This document shows positions 7,723 to 14,883 of a stretch of DNA of 16,436 bases, piece after piece; the stretch's first letter is position 1; each line of letters begins with the position of its first letter. The stretch is taken from the NCBI GenBank assembly GCA_001828445.1, contig MHYJ01000052.1:1-16436 (forward strand), written 5' to 3'. The translations under genes and the position numbers were made by a program. The notes beneath the pieces are model-generated. The model was given only the letters and a program-made list of their open reading frames with translations. It searched no databases and had not been told where the DNA came from. Source of the DNA: Planctomycetes bacterium RBG_16_43_13 (GTDB lineage Bacteria; Planctomycetota; MHYJ01).

Positions 7723-8223
7723 CTAACCTCTCCAATTGAGCGTATGACACAACGGGCACCCTGTACCGCCTAACTGGTAGCCATCATGTAACGATACTGT
7801 ATGGTATTCGTTAATACCCTTAAGTACTGCCGCATGTGGCGGCCCGCCATCGTTCACCGGATATAACGGTTCTGTCGTAACGCCGAACTCTGTATATGAC
7901 CTACCATCTCCATCGCCAAGCGCATCCCTGTCTATGTTACAGATAAAGCCACAGTTCCAGCATCGGAAGTATTTACCTGCATCGTCACCTTCGCCATATA
8001 GCTGGATGGTACGCTTTTCTCTTCTGACCCGACGCTGACTGTACCTGACATGCCTTGAACCGTTCAGCCCCATACCACCACTTCTGCGATTATAGGCAGG
8101 TGCTGTAATGGGTGAATCCGTAGAAAATATCGGATCGGGCGCCGGTGGTAGTTCAGGCTCAGGTATAAACGGTGGCGAAAGAGCGGCGCCGGCTGCGGTT
8201 ATTTCTTCTTCCTCGGTAGACAA
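7723..8223 (-). CDS. Zinc-ribbon phage protein with Pro-rich N-terminus
   Basis: A 166-aa protein in three parts. Residues 1-45 are acidic and Pro-rich (EEEEITAAGAALSPP, then PEPELPPAPD) and probably disordered. Residues 46-75 are very basic (SRHVRYSQRRVRREKRT). The C-terminal 80 residues carry two Cys pairs, C88-x2-C91 (CWNC) with C95 nearby and C156-x2-C159 (CPLC), which fit one zinc ribbon. It lies between the scaffold and the decoration gene. A structural zinc protein of the head or a DNA/scaffold contact is possible, but I know no firm function. The likely start is TTG at 8221-8223. TAGGGGA, overlapping the upstream stop codon, is about 10 bases away, and no better in-frame start precedes M51. 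Start confidence is moderate. Confidence 0.68.
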   Translation of the reverse strand: MSTEEEEITAAGAALSPPFIPEPELPPAPDPIFSTDSPITAPAYNRRSGGMGLNGSRHVRYSQRRVRREKRTIQLYGEGDDAGKYFRCWNCGFICNIDRDALGDGDGRSYTEFGVTTEPLYPVNDGGPPHAAVLKGINEYHTVSLHDGYQLGGTGCPLCHTLNWRG

Positions 8224-8236
8224 TTCTCGTTATCCC

Positions 8237-8986
8237 CTATTTTTCCGAAAGTGCTTCCGCTATGCTTTCGTCTGACATGCCCTGACGCCTCATGTATGCC
8301 ACGAAATTCTCTGCTTCGGGAGTTAGTTTCGGCAACACTGTTTTATGCTGCGTATTCGTATTCCCGTGAGTTACCCCTGCGGCTACAGGTGTGTCGCCCT
8401 TGACAGGCACTGTCCTTGTAACGCCTCTTGACAATACAGCGGCTTGTGCTTTGGTGTAATTTAATTCGGCATCTATCTGAGGGTTGCCGGTTCTGCGTAC
8501 ATTGAAATTAGCCATCATTTCCTTGACTATTTCATCGTGTGCGTCGTTGCCGTTACTCATAGATACCATCTGCGATACATAGGCTCTTTGGTAAGTTTCC
8601 TGCTCGTTTCTCTGCCGGGATTCCCGTGCCTGTATGACCTTTTCCACATCATCAGGGGTGGTAACATATTCCGGCATATCAACCTGCTCAGTGCTTACCT
8701 GCTCGGCTGGCCTGGTCATGAAGGTATCGAGTTTATTCATTAACTGACTGAACTCTGCCTTTGTGACCATGACATCTTCGAGCTTCTTTACCTTCCGTCC
8801 AAGACGTGTCTTTTCCGCATGATCGTCGTCTTGACCTTCAGGCTCGGCTTCCGTAGCCTTTTCGGCAGCCGCTTGTTCGGAAGTCTCTTTGCCTTCAAGA
8901 GCGGCAGTTAATGCTTCATCGGTTACTGACGAATCGGTAACGGTAGCATCAGCGGCAAGGCCCTCTGTTGCGTTGTTATCTTCCAT
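8237..8986 (-). CDS. Scaffolding-like capsid assembly protein
   Basis: A 249-aa acidic, helical protein. Residues 1-60 are rich in Glu/Asp/Ala (TSEQAAAEKATEAEPEGQDD). Residues 60-90 form a basic to amphipathic coiled-coil segment (KTRLGRKVKKLEDVMVTKAE). Central residues contain more charged helix (VEKVIQARESRQRNEQETYQ), and the C-terminus ends in LTPEAENFVAYMRRQGMSDE and SIAEALSEK, a helical tail like those with which scaffolds bind the inner coat. Composition, size and placement before the capsid gene match phage scaffolding proteins, which direct procapsid assembly and then exit. No protease motif is seen. It starts at ATG 8984-8986 behind AAGGAGGTTTTACA. The upstream hairpin at 9008-9048 ends only 21 bases before this start. 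Confidence 0.75.
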   Translation of the reverse strand: MEDNNATEGLAADATVTDSSVTDEALTAALEGKETSEQAAAEKATEAEPEGQDDDHAEKTRLGRKVKKLEDVMVTKAEFSQLMNKLDTFMTRPAEQVSTEQVDMPEYVTTPDDVEKVIQARESRQRNEQETYQRAYVSQMVSMSNGNDAHDEIVKEMMANFNVRRTGNPQIDAELNYTKAQAAVLSRGVTRTVPVKGDTPVAAGVTHGNTNTQHKTVLPKLTPEAENFVAYMRRQGMSDESIAEALSEK

Positions 8987-9007
8987 TGTAAAACCTCCTT
9001 AGAAACG

Positions 9008-9048
9008 AAAAAAGACCATAGATGAGGATTCTGTCCTCAAGTATGGCC
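9008..9048 (-). terminator. Strong rho-independent terminator-like hairpin before the scaffold gene
   Basis: On the minus strand GGCCATACTTGAGGA pairs with TCCTCATCTATGGTC around the 5-base loop CAGAA. There is one G-U pair and one 2x2 internal mismatch in 15 positions. The run TTTTTT (9008-9013) follows immediately. This is the best terminator in the window. It lies between the small gene ending near 9076 and the scaffold gene, whose ribosome binding site comes within 15 bases of the T tract. Confidence 0.85.
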
Positions 9049-9075
9049 CCTGGTTAATACGTGATACTTTATAAC

Positions 9076-9174
9076 TTAGGCTTTTATGGTATCTAAAATT
9101 TCTTTAAGTTTAGTCTCAAGTCCCTTCAGTTGCCTGAGTGTGTCTATGATTACTTTACGTATATCGTTACTCAT
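9076..9174 (-). CDS. Possible 32-aa coiled-coil peptide
   Basis: A short frame starting at ATG 9172-9174, which overlaps the stop codon of the upstream 92-aa gene as ATGAGTAA. The predicted peptide begins MSNDIRKVIIDTLRQLKG and ends with KEILDTIKA. Leu/Ile residues recur with 3-4 spacing, giving a single amphipathic helix. An alternative ATG at 9178-9180 adds two residues. There is no well-spaced ribosome binding site (GGAG touches the ATG), so translation would depend on coupling. A longer reading of the same frame, upstream to 9396, runs through the 92-aa gene and is a shadow. The heptad pattern and coupled start make it plausible but unproven. Confidence 0.45.
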   Translation of the reverse strand: MSNDIRKVIIDTLRQLKGLETKLKEILDTIKA

Positions 9175-9445
9175 CTCCATTAACCATAGATTCGAATTCT
9201 GCGGCCTCTTTAGCACCATCAAGGCTAATACACAACCCAAGAGATACAGCTTCTTGAACAATACATTCGAGGCAAGTAGCTGTAGAATTATAGCCAGCTT
9301 CATTATAGGCGATAACAACATATGGCACAATCCAGACAGATTTTTCCCAAATTTCTCCCATTGATGTTGTATGCTTAATGCCACGGAAATGGTCACACAT
9401 ATCTATGTCGCTATTGACCGTTGAGAAGTTTTTTACAATCTCCAT
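9167..9445 (-). CDS. Small CxxC phage protein of unknown function
   Basis: A 92-aa protein. The central region contains VIAYNEAGYNSTATCLEC, with a C58-x2-C61 pair plus C17 and C72, so it could bind a metal ion with His and Cys. I have the impression of similar small proteins in phage head modules, but have no named family. The C-terminus is acidic. Translation starts at ATG 9443-9445, with AGGA 7 bases upstream and a small hairpin (9457-9473) just before it. It lies between the 96-aa helical protein and a terminator, so it ends the terminase-portal transcription segment. No membrane segment or signal peptide is seen. Confidence 0.65.
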   Translation of the reverse strand: MEIVKNFSTVNSDIDMCDHFRGIKHTTSMGEIWEKSVWIVPYVVIAYNEAGYNSTATCLECIVQEAVSLGLCISLDGAKEAAEFESMVNGDE

Positions 9446-9456
9446 ATTCTGTCCTG

Positions 9457-9473
9457 TGTTTCAAAATGAAACA
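9457..9473 (-). other. Small AT-rich hairpin in the gene gap
   Basis: TGTTTCA pairs with TGAAACA around a 3-base loop. It lies in the 40-base gap between the 96-aa and 92-aa genes, just upstream of the AGGA ribosome binding site. There is no T tract, so it is not a good terminator. It may be a processing or translation-control element, or chance. Confidence 0.35.
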
Positions 9474-9485
9474 TTAGCTATCTAT

Positions 9486-9776
9486 CTACCTGATTTCTTT
9501 CATTTTGTCAAGGTAAATAGTTATCCGTTCGGATACTTTCTTTATTCGTAACTTTAAATACCTGAACTCTGCCAATTCCTGCGGGCTTGACTGCTCATTG
9601 TAGATCTTCTCTAAAAGCTCCCCGTGTCTTTGAATATCGTCCTTGAGTAATTCCCATCCTATAGTAGATGATACGGCGGTAACGAATGGATGGTACTTGC
9701 CTAAAATATCAAGCGTCTGCGCCCCACGTTTACCTGACTTGGATAGGAACCCTGCAATGTCTTCTAATGGTGTCAC
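9486..9776 (-). CDS. Small helical protein following the portal gene
   Basis: A 96-aa, mostly helical protein. The N-terminal part (EDIAGFLSKSGKRGAQTLDI) is mixed, and the C-terminal part (ELAEFRYLKLRIKKVSERIT) is a charged helix continuing to the end. Small helical proteins downstream of portal genes are frequent in podovirus-like head modules, but I know no assigned function. The start is GTG (9774-9776), abutting the TAA of the portal gene, with AGGGGGG upstream inside the last portal codons. This is a clear coupled start. No cysteines, signal peptide or membrane helix are seen. Confidence 0.65.
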   Translation of the reverse strand: MTPLEDIAGFLSKSGKRGAQTLDILGKYHPFVTAVSSTIGWELLKDDIQRHGELLEKIYNEQSSPQELAEFRYLKLRIKKVSERITIYLDKMKEIR

Positions 9777-11702
9777 TTACACCCCCCTTGTATATTGTTC
9801 CATATTACTCATAGGCATACCAGATTGATTAGATGTCGGCTGACTACCCATATCTGTTGGCTGATTGCCTGCCGTCTGCCCACCTTGCTCCGGCGGTGCA
9901 TAACTTTCATCAAGCAGATGATTCTTGTAATCAGGGAAGTTATCGCCTAACAACTCAAATGCCTTCGATAGCAGATAGTTAAGCAGTTTGGCTGTGTTCG
10001 GATTCGGTACGTTCGAAACTCTTCCAAGCATCTGATCAATCAACGTGATTTTCCGGTATTTATTGTACTCATTTTCAATATTCTGCGACAGCGGTGTATA
10101 CGAATAGTCTGCATCGGGGTCGAACTCGTAAGCATCATCACCCATAACCTGTAACGCTGTCTCCGGACGCATATACTGATATGACATATTAAGGATCATC
10201 TGGTACAGGTCTATGAGGAAGGTATATTCAAAGGTAAGATCGGTAAAGTTATCCCTTAACCCTGCCTTGTTGTCAGCCCCTACAACCGCTGTGGCCGTGG
10301 TAGACGAGTTCTCCGGTACATCGCCCATCGTCGTAGGGAATTTAGCTGAAATCTGGTGCATGGAGTTCTTTAACATTGCCATCTGGTTCAATGCTCCGCT
10401 TACGTCATCCTTTATTACAAGCTCTCTAAGGTCTGACATGGGGTCTTCTACTTCCATGACATGCTCAGGCTCGAAGTATATTGTCTGATTATCTTCCAGC
10501 GCATATTTCCGCCCTATCAATGTCGGCATGGTAGCAAGTTTTACCCTATCGTTTGACAGGTTGAATGTGTCGTTAAGTGCAACCTGCAGCTCCCTTAGAT
10601 ATTTACCATCGGATAGGCCTGTGTCCTTCGTCGGATGGATATAGCACCAACCCCTTATGATCGGCCTGTAATGTCTGCCTTTAGAGTCCTTGTATGGGCA
10701 TAACTGGAATCGCACTAACACTTTCGTTGAGCCTATGACCGCAAAGGTGATAATAGTCTCAAGTAATTCTGCATTGTCAGGTAATGCTCCTAACGTGTCA
10801 TATGCAGGTTCGACAGATACGGGATCGCCATTCTCGTCACGTTCTGTAACCTTACACCACATTTTGCCGAATCGTTCTAATGTGTCGAATGTTTTCGATG
10901 CGGGTTTCGCGTCCTTCTGTTTCTTGTCATCCTTGTTATACGTCTCCTGTGATGTCTGGGTTTCCTGTGCGGAACTATTACCCTTTATTAATTCCTTGAC
11001 GATATCGAGGTTGATGTAGTTGTTCGCCTCTGCCCTTTCAGCTAACTCCTCATATGTTTTCTCAGATCGGATAATGACAGCGCTTTTCTCCTGTATGGAA
11101 TATGAGTACTCGTTTGTCGTGAATACATTACGAGGATCAACTATATCGTAATTGAACCGATCCGTAATGACCTTCTCGCCGTATATGGGCTTAGGTGAAG
11201 TAATTAGGTTACCATCGGCATCCTGACTGTATGACGGCTGATAGCCGGTGATGACCTGTTTTACTTCCTGCTCCCACCAGCAGACAGCGTAGACCTGGCC
11301 GGCAAGCGCATTAATTAATCTGCCCCGGATGTATTTATGGTAATGATATATGTCTTTCTGGTTTAATGTTTTATTGATTAACTTCTTTGCGCCTCGTGCC
11401 TTTACAATGTCTTTCGGATTATCGCCCTCTAACTTCACTTCGATAAAGTCACGGGTTTTAAAATACTGGTTCGCCCAGCCTCCGGCAGCAGTCATAAGAA
11501 TAGAGGGGAATTCAGGAAGAAAGATATCAGACATCCAATCTACGTTTTTCTCACTTCTTATGCACTCCAACATGTCAATGGAGGCGTCAAAATCATTATT
11601 ATCCACAGTCTTGTTACTATTTGACGTCTTATACTCGCCATCAATAATCAGTGTGGCAAGGTAGTTCTCAACGTTTATATCGTACTTATGCTTATCTTCC
11701 AT
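9777..11702 (-). CDS. Portal protein (podovirus type)
   Basis: A 641-aa protein encoded right after the large terminase. The middle contains HPTKDTGLSDGKYLRELQVA at about 357-376, then a long helical stem (NDTFNLSNDRVKLATMP) and PTMP-like turns, the stem and clip arrangement seen in portals of the P22-like and related groups. The region 440-480 (ISAKFPTTMGDVPENSSTTA) matches the conserved loop of such portals. Residues 243-272 are a Gln/Lys/Asp-rich linker. The C-terminus from about 600 is Pro/Gln/Gly/Ser-rich. It forms the dodecameric ring at the capsid vertex through which DNA is packaged. It starts at ATG 11700-11702 with AAGGAGG only 3 bases away, and overlaps the terminase end by 11 bases. 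The distant-family call rests on motif recall and adjacency. Confidence 0.82.
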   Translation of the reverse strand: MEDKHKYDINVENYLATLIIDGEYKTSNSNKTVDNNDFDASIDMLECIRSEKNVDWMSDIFLPEFPSILMTAAGGWANQYFKTRDFIEVKLEGDNPKDIVKARGAKKLINKTLNQKDIYHYHKYIRGRLINALAGQVYAVCWWEQEVKQVITGYQPSYSQDADGNLITSPKPIYGEKVITDRFNYDIVDPRNVFTTNEYSYSIQEKSAVIIRSEKTYEELAERAEANNYINLDIVKELIKGNSSAQETQTSQETYNKDDKKQKDAKPASKTFDTLERFGKMWCKVTERDENGDPVSVEPAYDTLGALPDNAELLETIITFAVIGSTKVLVRFQLCPYKDSKGRHYRPIIRGWCYIHPTKDTGLSDGKYLRELQVALNDTFNLSNDRVKLATMPTLIGRKYALEDNQTIYFEPEHVMEVEDPMSDLRELVIKDDVSGALNQMAMLKNSMHQISAKFPTTMGDVPENSSTTATAVVGADNKAGLRDNFTDLTFEYTFLIDLYQMILNMSYQYMRPETALQVMGDDAYEFDPDADYSYTPLSQNIENEYNKYRKITLIDQMLGRVSNVPNPNTAKLLNYLLSKAFELLGDNFPDYKNHLLDESYAPPEQGGQTAGNQPTDMGSQPTSNQSGMPMSNMEQYTRGV

Positions 11703-13338
11703 AGGCCTCCTTCTGGAAGTAATGTTTATGTTGCGGGTCTCTATCCTTTAATATCCGTTCATTATGATTAGCCGTTGCAAACGCCGGATGCTTAAATAGT
11801 GCCTCTACTACCATAGGGAAATGAGAGAACCGCTGTTGCGGCTTATCCTTTTCGTCTTTAGTCAGCAAGGCTTCCCGGCTGTTCCATTCTTCTTTTCTCC
11901 AGTTCTTAAACGATTCTTTGGTTTTGTGGCAATTATCCAGTATCCAGAGTGTCGGCAGATATGTTGCTACGCCATCCTTTATGATCCTGTTATTGAATGG
12001 TTTACCGCATAGTTTAGAGTTTCTAAGCCTGGTGCGTATCTCTTCCCGGCCCCTGGTTGATTTCGTATCCCATGATTGCCAGTAACCGCCGGTGCAGGTA
12101 CCTTCTTTCCTAAATTGACTGAATATCCTGTTAAGATCGTCAATGGTAGATAGTCCGGTATTACTCTGCTTCTTTGCGGCAAGCGGGTCAATGAGGCTTA
12201 AGTAATATTTGTAATCCTTACTTTTCCCTGCAAGTATCTGCGCAATCTGTAATGTCACCATTGTCTCCGGGGATGGGTTAAGTTCATCATATACAAACAC
12301 TTCGTTATTGGGACTCTGCGTTGCAAACAGGCACGCCCACGGGACATGCTCATGATAATCTATGCCTCTTGCGTGCATCCAGCCGTGAGGTACCCACTGA
12401 GGGAAATATTGATTGGCTGATATGACGTGAGTACGAACATCGAAGTCTTTAAATATCTGGCCGGAGGCTTGACGGAATAGGCCGTAACGTCTTATATCAA
12501 CAGTATCGGGGTCAGCAAGTAAATCAAACATTGCGTCTACATCTTTTTTGTTTAATATCGGATTATCATCTGTAGCTGCCATCAAGACGGCAATATCCGA
12601 ACCATCACGATATTCTATTTCAGGATATTCTTTGCCATATCGTTCTTTCATCCTTTTTCTAACTGCTTCAGTTCTAATATAAACCGATGCACGTTCAAAA
12701 AACTCGTCAAATTCAAATCCGACATATTCGGCAGGAGTAAGAGAATATATGAGGTCGCCATCGGCAGCTAATAATCTCGGCAATTGTTCCTCGTAAAATT
12801 CTTTACCACTTGATTCATCTATCCAAACCGATGCCCGTTTCTGACCAGCCTGAGATTGAGTAGTCTGTCCGAAAGATGAAAAGTCAATATGAATCTCCGG
12901 CCCACCCTGAGGATCGTATATGTCCACTACCGGACGCCGTGCCGTGATGTCCTTCTTGATCAGATGTTTCGGTAGCCATTTCATGAATTCAGGGTATTGA
13001 GTGTTTTTTACTTCTCCTCCATCTGAATCAGTGGGTAGGGTTTCGGATGCGAACCGGTATGTTCTGATTGGGTTATCCGGCCTCATGTTTTTCTTTTCTA
13101 CAGGGTGCATGCCCATTATGCGTAAGACATAGGAATATGCAACATCACAAGTTTTTCCTTTTTGATTACCAGTCAGGTATGCAATAATCTTCTCCGGCCT
13201 GTTGATGAACTGCTGGAATATCCATGTCGGCTTAAATGACCAGAAGCCCTCAAAGAACGTATCCTTATCAATTATGCCAGCGTCTATGGCCTGCCGTTGC
13301 TGTAGCTCTGTACCTTCCTGTAACATGCCTATGCTCAT
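11692..13338 (-). CDS. Terminase large subunit (packaging ATPase-nuclease)
   Basis: A 548-aa protein. The ATPase domain shows a Walker A motif GNQKGKT at 57-63 (an unusual variant lacking the more typical GSGKT ending), a Walker B VWIDE at 171-175 and a coupling motif LIYSLTP at 196-202. The C-terminal nuclease domain of RNase H fold has Asp327 in GIDYHEH, Asp384 in SLIDPL and a likely third acidic residue Glu512 in SHFPMVVEAL, a position usually held by Asp. It drives DNA into the procapsid via the portal and cuts the concatemer. The start ATG (13336-13338) overlaps the TGA of the upstream exported-protein gene (ATGA). The local Shine-Dalgarno is weak (GGGA), so translation is probably coupled. 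Length is typical for this family. Confidence 0.9.
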   Translation of the reverse strand: MSIGMLQEGTELQQRQAIDAGIIDKDTFFEGFWSFKPTWIFQQFINRPEKIIAYLTGNQKGKTCDVAYSYVLRIMGMHPVEKKNMRPDNPIRTYRFASETLPTDSDGGEVKNTQYPEFMKWLPKHLIKKDITARRPVVDIYDPQGGPEIHIDFSSFGQTTQSQAGQKRASVWIDESSGKEFYEEQLPRLLAADGDLIYSLTPAEYVGFEFDEFFERASVYIRTEAVRKRMKERYGKEYPEIEYRDGSDIAVLMAATDDNPILNKKDVDAMFDLLADPDTVDIRRYGLFRQASGQIFKDFDVRTHVISANQYFPQWVPHGWMHARGIDYHEHVPWACLFATQSPNNEVFVYDELNPSPETMVTLQIAQILAGKSKDYKYYLSLIDPLAAKKQSNTGLSTIDDLNRIFSQFRKEGTCTGGYWQSWDTKSTRGREEIRTRLRNSKLCGKPFNNRIIKDGVATYLPTLWILDNCHKTKESFKNWRKEEWNSREALLTKDEKDKPQQRFSHFPMVVEALFKHPAFATANHNERILKDRDPQHKHYFQKEAYGR

Positions 13339-14267
13339 GGGTTATATATCCCGCAATTAGATGTGTTCGGTGTCGCAATAGGGGCGATTGTACCTGCCCC
13401 GATGACTCCGCCAACGGTGAATGTGTCTATGATAACCTTCTGGTCTACGATGTTGCACGCCGACCCGCCATTAGTGTAGAAACGCCAGATAGTACCCCGC
13501 CATAAATTAGCCGCAAGCGTGATTGATCCTCCATCCTGACTGAGACAAGTTGCTACAGTAAAACTCGTTTCAGATGTAGCGGCTGTTATATCGCAATTTA
13601 CATGAGATGTTGGGTCTATGCCTATTATGCTGCCGCTTGCAGAAACGTCTAAAGTTCTTCCGTTAACCGTTGGGGCAAGCCTGGTTGATATGGCTGCGTC
13701 AAGGTTCGGTGCCTCGCTGACCGTTATGGCAGATGCCGCAATCTTTGCCGCTGTAATAATGTCGTCAGCTATTTCCACAGCACCTAATGTACCGCCGATA
13801 TTATCAAAATCAACCCCTGCCTCACCTGTTGCGGTCACATCAAGGGTTCTACCTGCTACCGTTGGCGCAAGGAGTACATCCATCGTCTGCCCTATGGCCT
13901 TAAATTTAACAGGTGTCTTTGCAATCATGTCGAGGTATGTACCTTCGCCAATTGTCCATGCAAGACATTCCTCTTCGTTATTGCTGGTGATGGCATCATT
14001 CGTACAGACATAATAATAACCGCCGCCTTCGTCTGCTACCGTATCGCCGGTTTCGTCCATCGTGGTTACTGCATTGTCGCCGCATTGGATTTTTATGGCG
14101 AAATCGCTGAATGCCGTAACTACGTCAAGTCCCGCACCGCCGTTACCTTTGCTTGATATATCGAATATGCCGAGTTTGAAACAATTCGTAGCACCTAATT
14201 TTTTATCCAGCGCATGGCTTACTGTTGGTATGATCAGAATTAATAATGCTATGATTAATTTCCTCAC
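13335..14267 (-). CDS. Exported Cys-rich modular phage protein (signal peptide, fibre-like domains)
   Basis: A 310-aa protein. Residues 1-19 form a clear Sec signal peptide: a basic start, a Leu/Ile core and SHA before the probable cleavage at Leu20. The mature part holds eight Cys (29, 62, 88, 101, 225, 241, 271, 305), fitting disulfides outside the cytoplasm. The middle has two copies of an LAPTV-x-GRTLDV module (about 133-153 and 197-218) with an alanine/isoleucine repeat between them (ADDIITAAKIAASAITVSEA). The C-terminal 90 residues are beta-rich and end in a Cys, as in the 281-aa protein at 14883-15728. This layout is like phage fibre or accessory structural proteins, yet the signal peptide sends it out. 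The start is GTG with GGAGG 6 bases upstream, overlapping the previous stop as GTGA. Function unknown; a cell-surface or periplasmic role is inferred. Confidence 0.72.
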   Translation of the reverse strand: MRKLIIALLILIIPTVSHALDKKLGATNCFKLGIFDISSKGNGGAGLDVVTAFSDFAIKIQCGDNAVTTMDETGDTVADEGGGYYYVCTNDAITSNNEEECLAWTIGEGTYLDMIAKTPVKFKAIGQTMDVLLAPTVAGRTLDVTATGEAGVDFDNIGGTLGAVEIADDIITAAKIAASAITVSEAPNLDAAISTRLAPTVNGRTLDVSASGSIIGIDPTSHVNCDITAATSETSFTVATCLSQDGGSITLAANLWRGTIWRFYTNGGSACNIVDQKVIIDTFTVGGVIGAGTIAPIATPNTSNCGIYNP

Positions 14268-14665
14268 CTGAACCCTCCTCCGAATCCACCAGATACGTTA
14301 CCTCTGACTTTATTGTCAGATGATGAAATATTCTTAAAGCAACTGCCTTTATGGCCTGAAGAAACGTTTTTATATACCTGGTTTGAGTAAACACTTTCCA
14401 TTGCAGACGTATTGTATGCTGTTGCCTTTATGTAATAACCGGTTACCGAAAGATTCCTAAGTACATAGCATGACGTATATCCAACGTCAATCATGGTAAA
14501 TGTTGGATAATTAGCAGAGGTAGCGTAATACAGCTTAACCCCTGACAGGTTTTCTATAGGTGAACCATCATCATTTGTCGTTGGATTATCCCATGTAACG
14601 GTAACGCTTTCTGCATGAACTTCTACATGCAACAGCATGATTAATGCGATTACGATATACTTCAT
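14264..14665 (-). CDS. Exported fibronectin type III protein
   Basis: A 133-aa protein. Residues 1-18 form a Sec signal peptide (MKYIVIALIMLLHVEVHA, cleavage likely before Glu19). Residues about 20-100 make one fibronectin type III domain: the VTVTWDNP strand, SGVKLYYATS, then YYIKATAYNTSAMESVYSNQ with the usual aromatic and Tyr-Asn spacing. The C-terminal tail is Lys/Ser/Gly-rich (GSCFKNISSS, then GNVSGGFGGGFR) with a second Cys. FnIII domains in phages are commonly binding modules of fibres or adhesion proteins, here in exported form. The start ATG overlaps the TGA of the HTH gene (ATGA), with AAGGGTG nearby. Ligand unknown. Confidence 0.74.
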   Translation of the reverse strand: MKYIVIALIMLLHVEVHAESVTVTWDNPTTNDDGSPIENLSGVKLYYATSANYPTFTMIDVGYTSCYVLRNLSVTGYYIKATAYNTSAMESVYSNQVYKNVSSGHKGSCFKNISSSDNKVRGNVSGGFGGGFR

Positions 14666-14883
14666 GCCACCCTTCTATATATGCCTTCAGCGTTCATGAC
14701 CCTTGATACTGTTTCCCTTTGTAAGCCTAATAATTCCCCGATGATTCGATGAGTTAGACATTTAACTTCCGGGTAAAACTCCATAAGTGCCGTTACTCTG
14801 TCATATGCAGTTGAAAACTGGAGGCAATAGACAATGTCCTTACCTTTCTGTATGCTATCCACCCAATCCGAAGCGTTACGCAT
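14662..14883 (-). CDS. Stand-alone Crp-type helix-turn-helix protein
   Basis: A 73-aa protein. Residues about 43-65 (LTHRIIGELLGLQRETVSRV) match the recognition helix-turn-helix of the Crp/Fnr family (LT-x3-I-x2-LLG-x-RETVSRV), and the end MNAEGIYRRVA is a short wing. The nucleotide- or effector-binding domain of Crp is absent, and residues 1-40 are a short helical part that could dimerise. It probably binds DNA; the target site is unknown. ATG 14881-14883 forms TAATG with the stop of the exported 281-aa gene and has GAGG 6 bases upstream. An upstream GTG lacks such a site. It sits between two exported-protein genes. A small-terminase-like role is an alternative, since no small terminase is recognised here. 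Confidence 0.72.
   Translation of the reverse strand: MRNASDWVDSIQKGKDIVYCLQFSTAYDRVTALMEFYPEVKCLTHRIIGELLGLQRETVSRVMNAEGIYRRVA

Noticed and set aside
9076..9396. A 106-aa frame reading through the 92-aa gene
   Set aside because: It overlaps most of the better-supported 9167-9445 gene, lacks a ribosome binding site, and only its last 32 residues look protein-like.
14203..14394. A 63-aa minus-strand frame overlapping the FnIII gene
   Set aside because: It sits in another frame of the FnIII and 310-aa genes, without ribosome binding site or protein-like composition.
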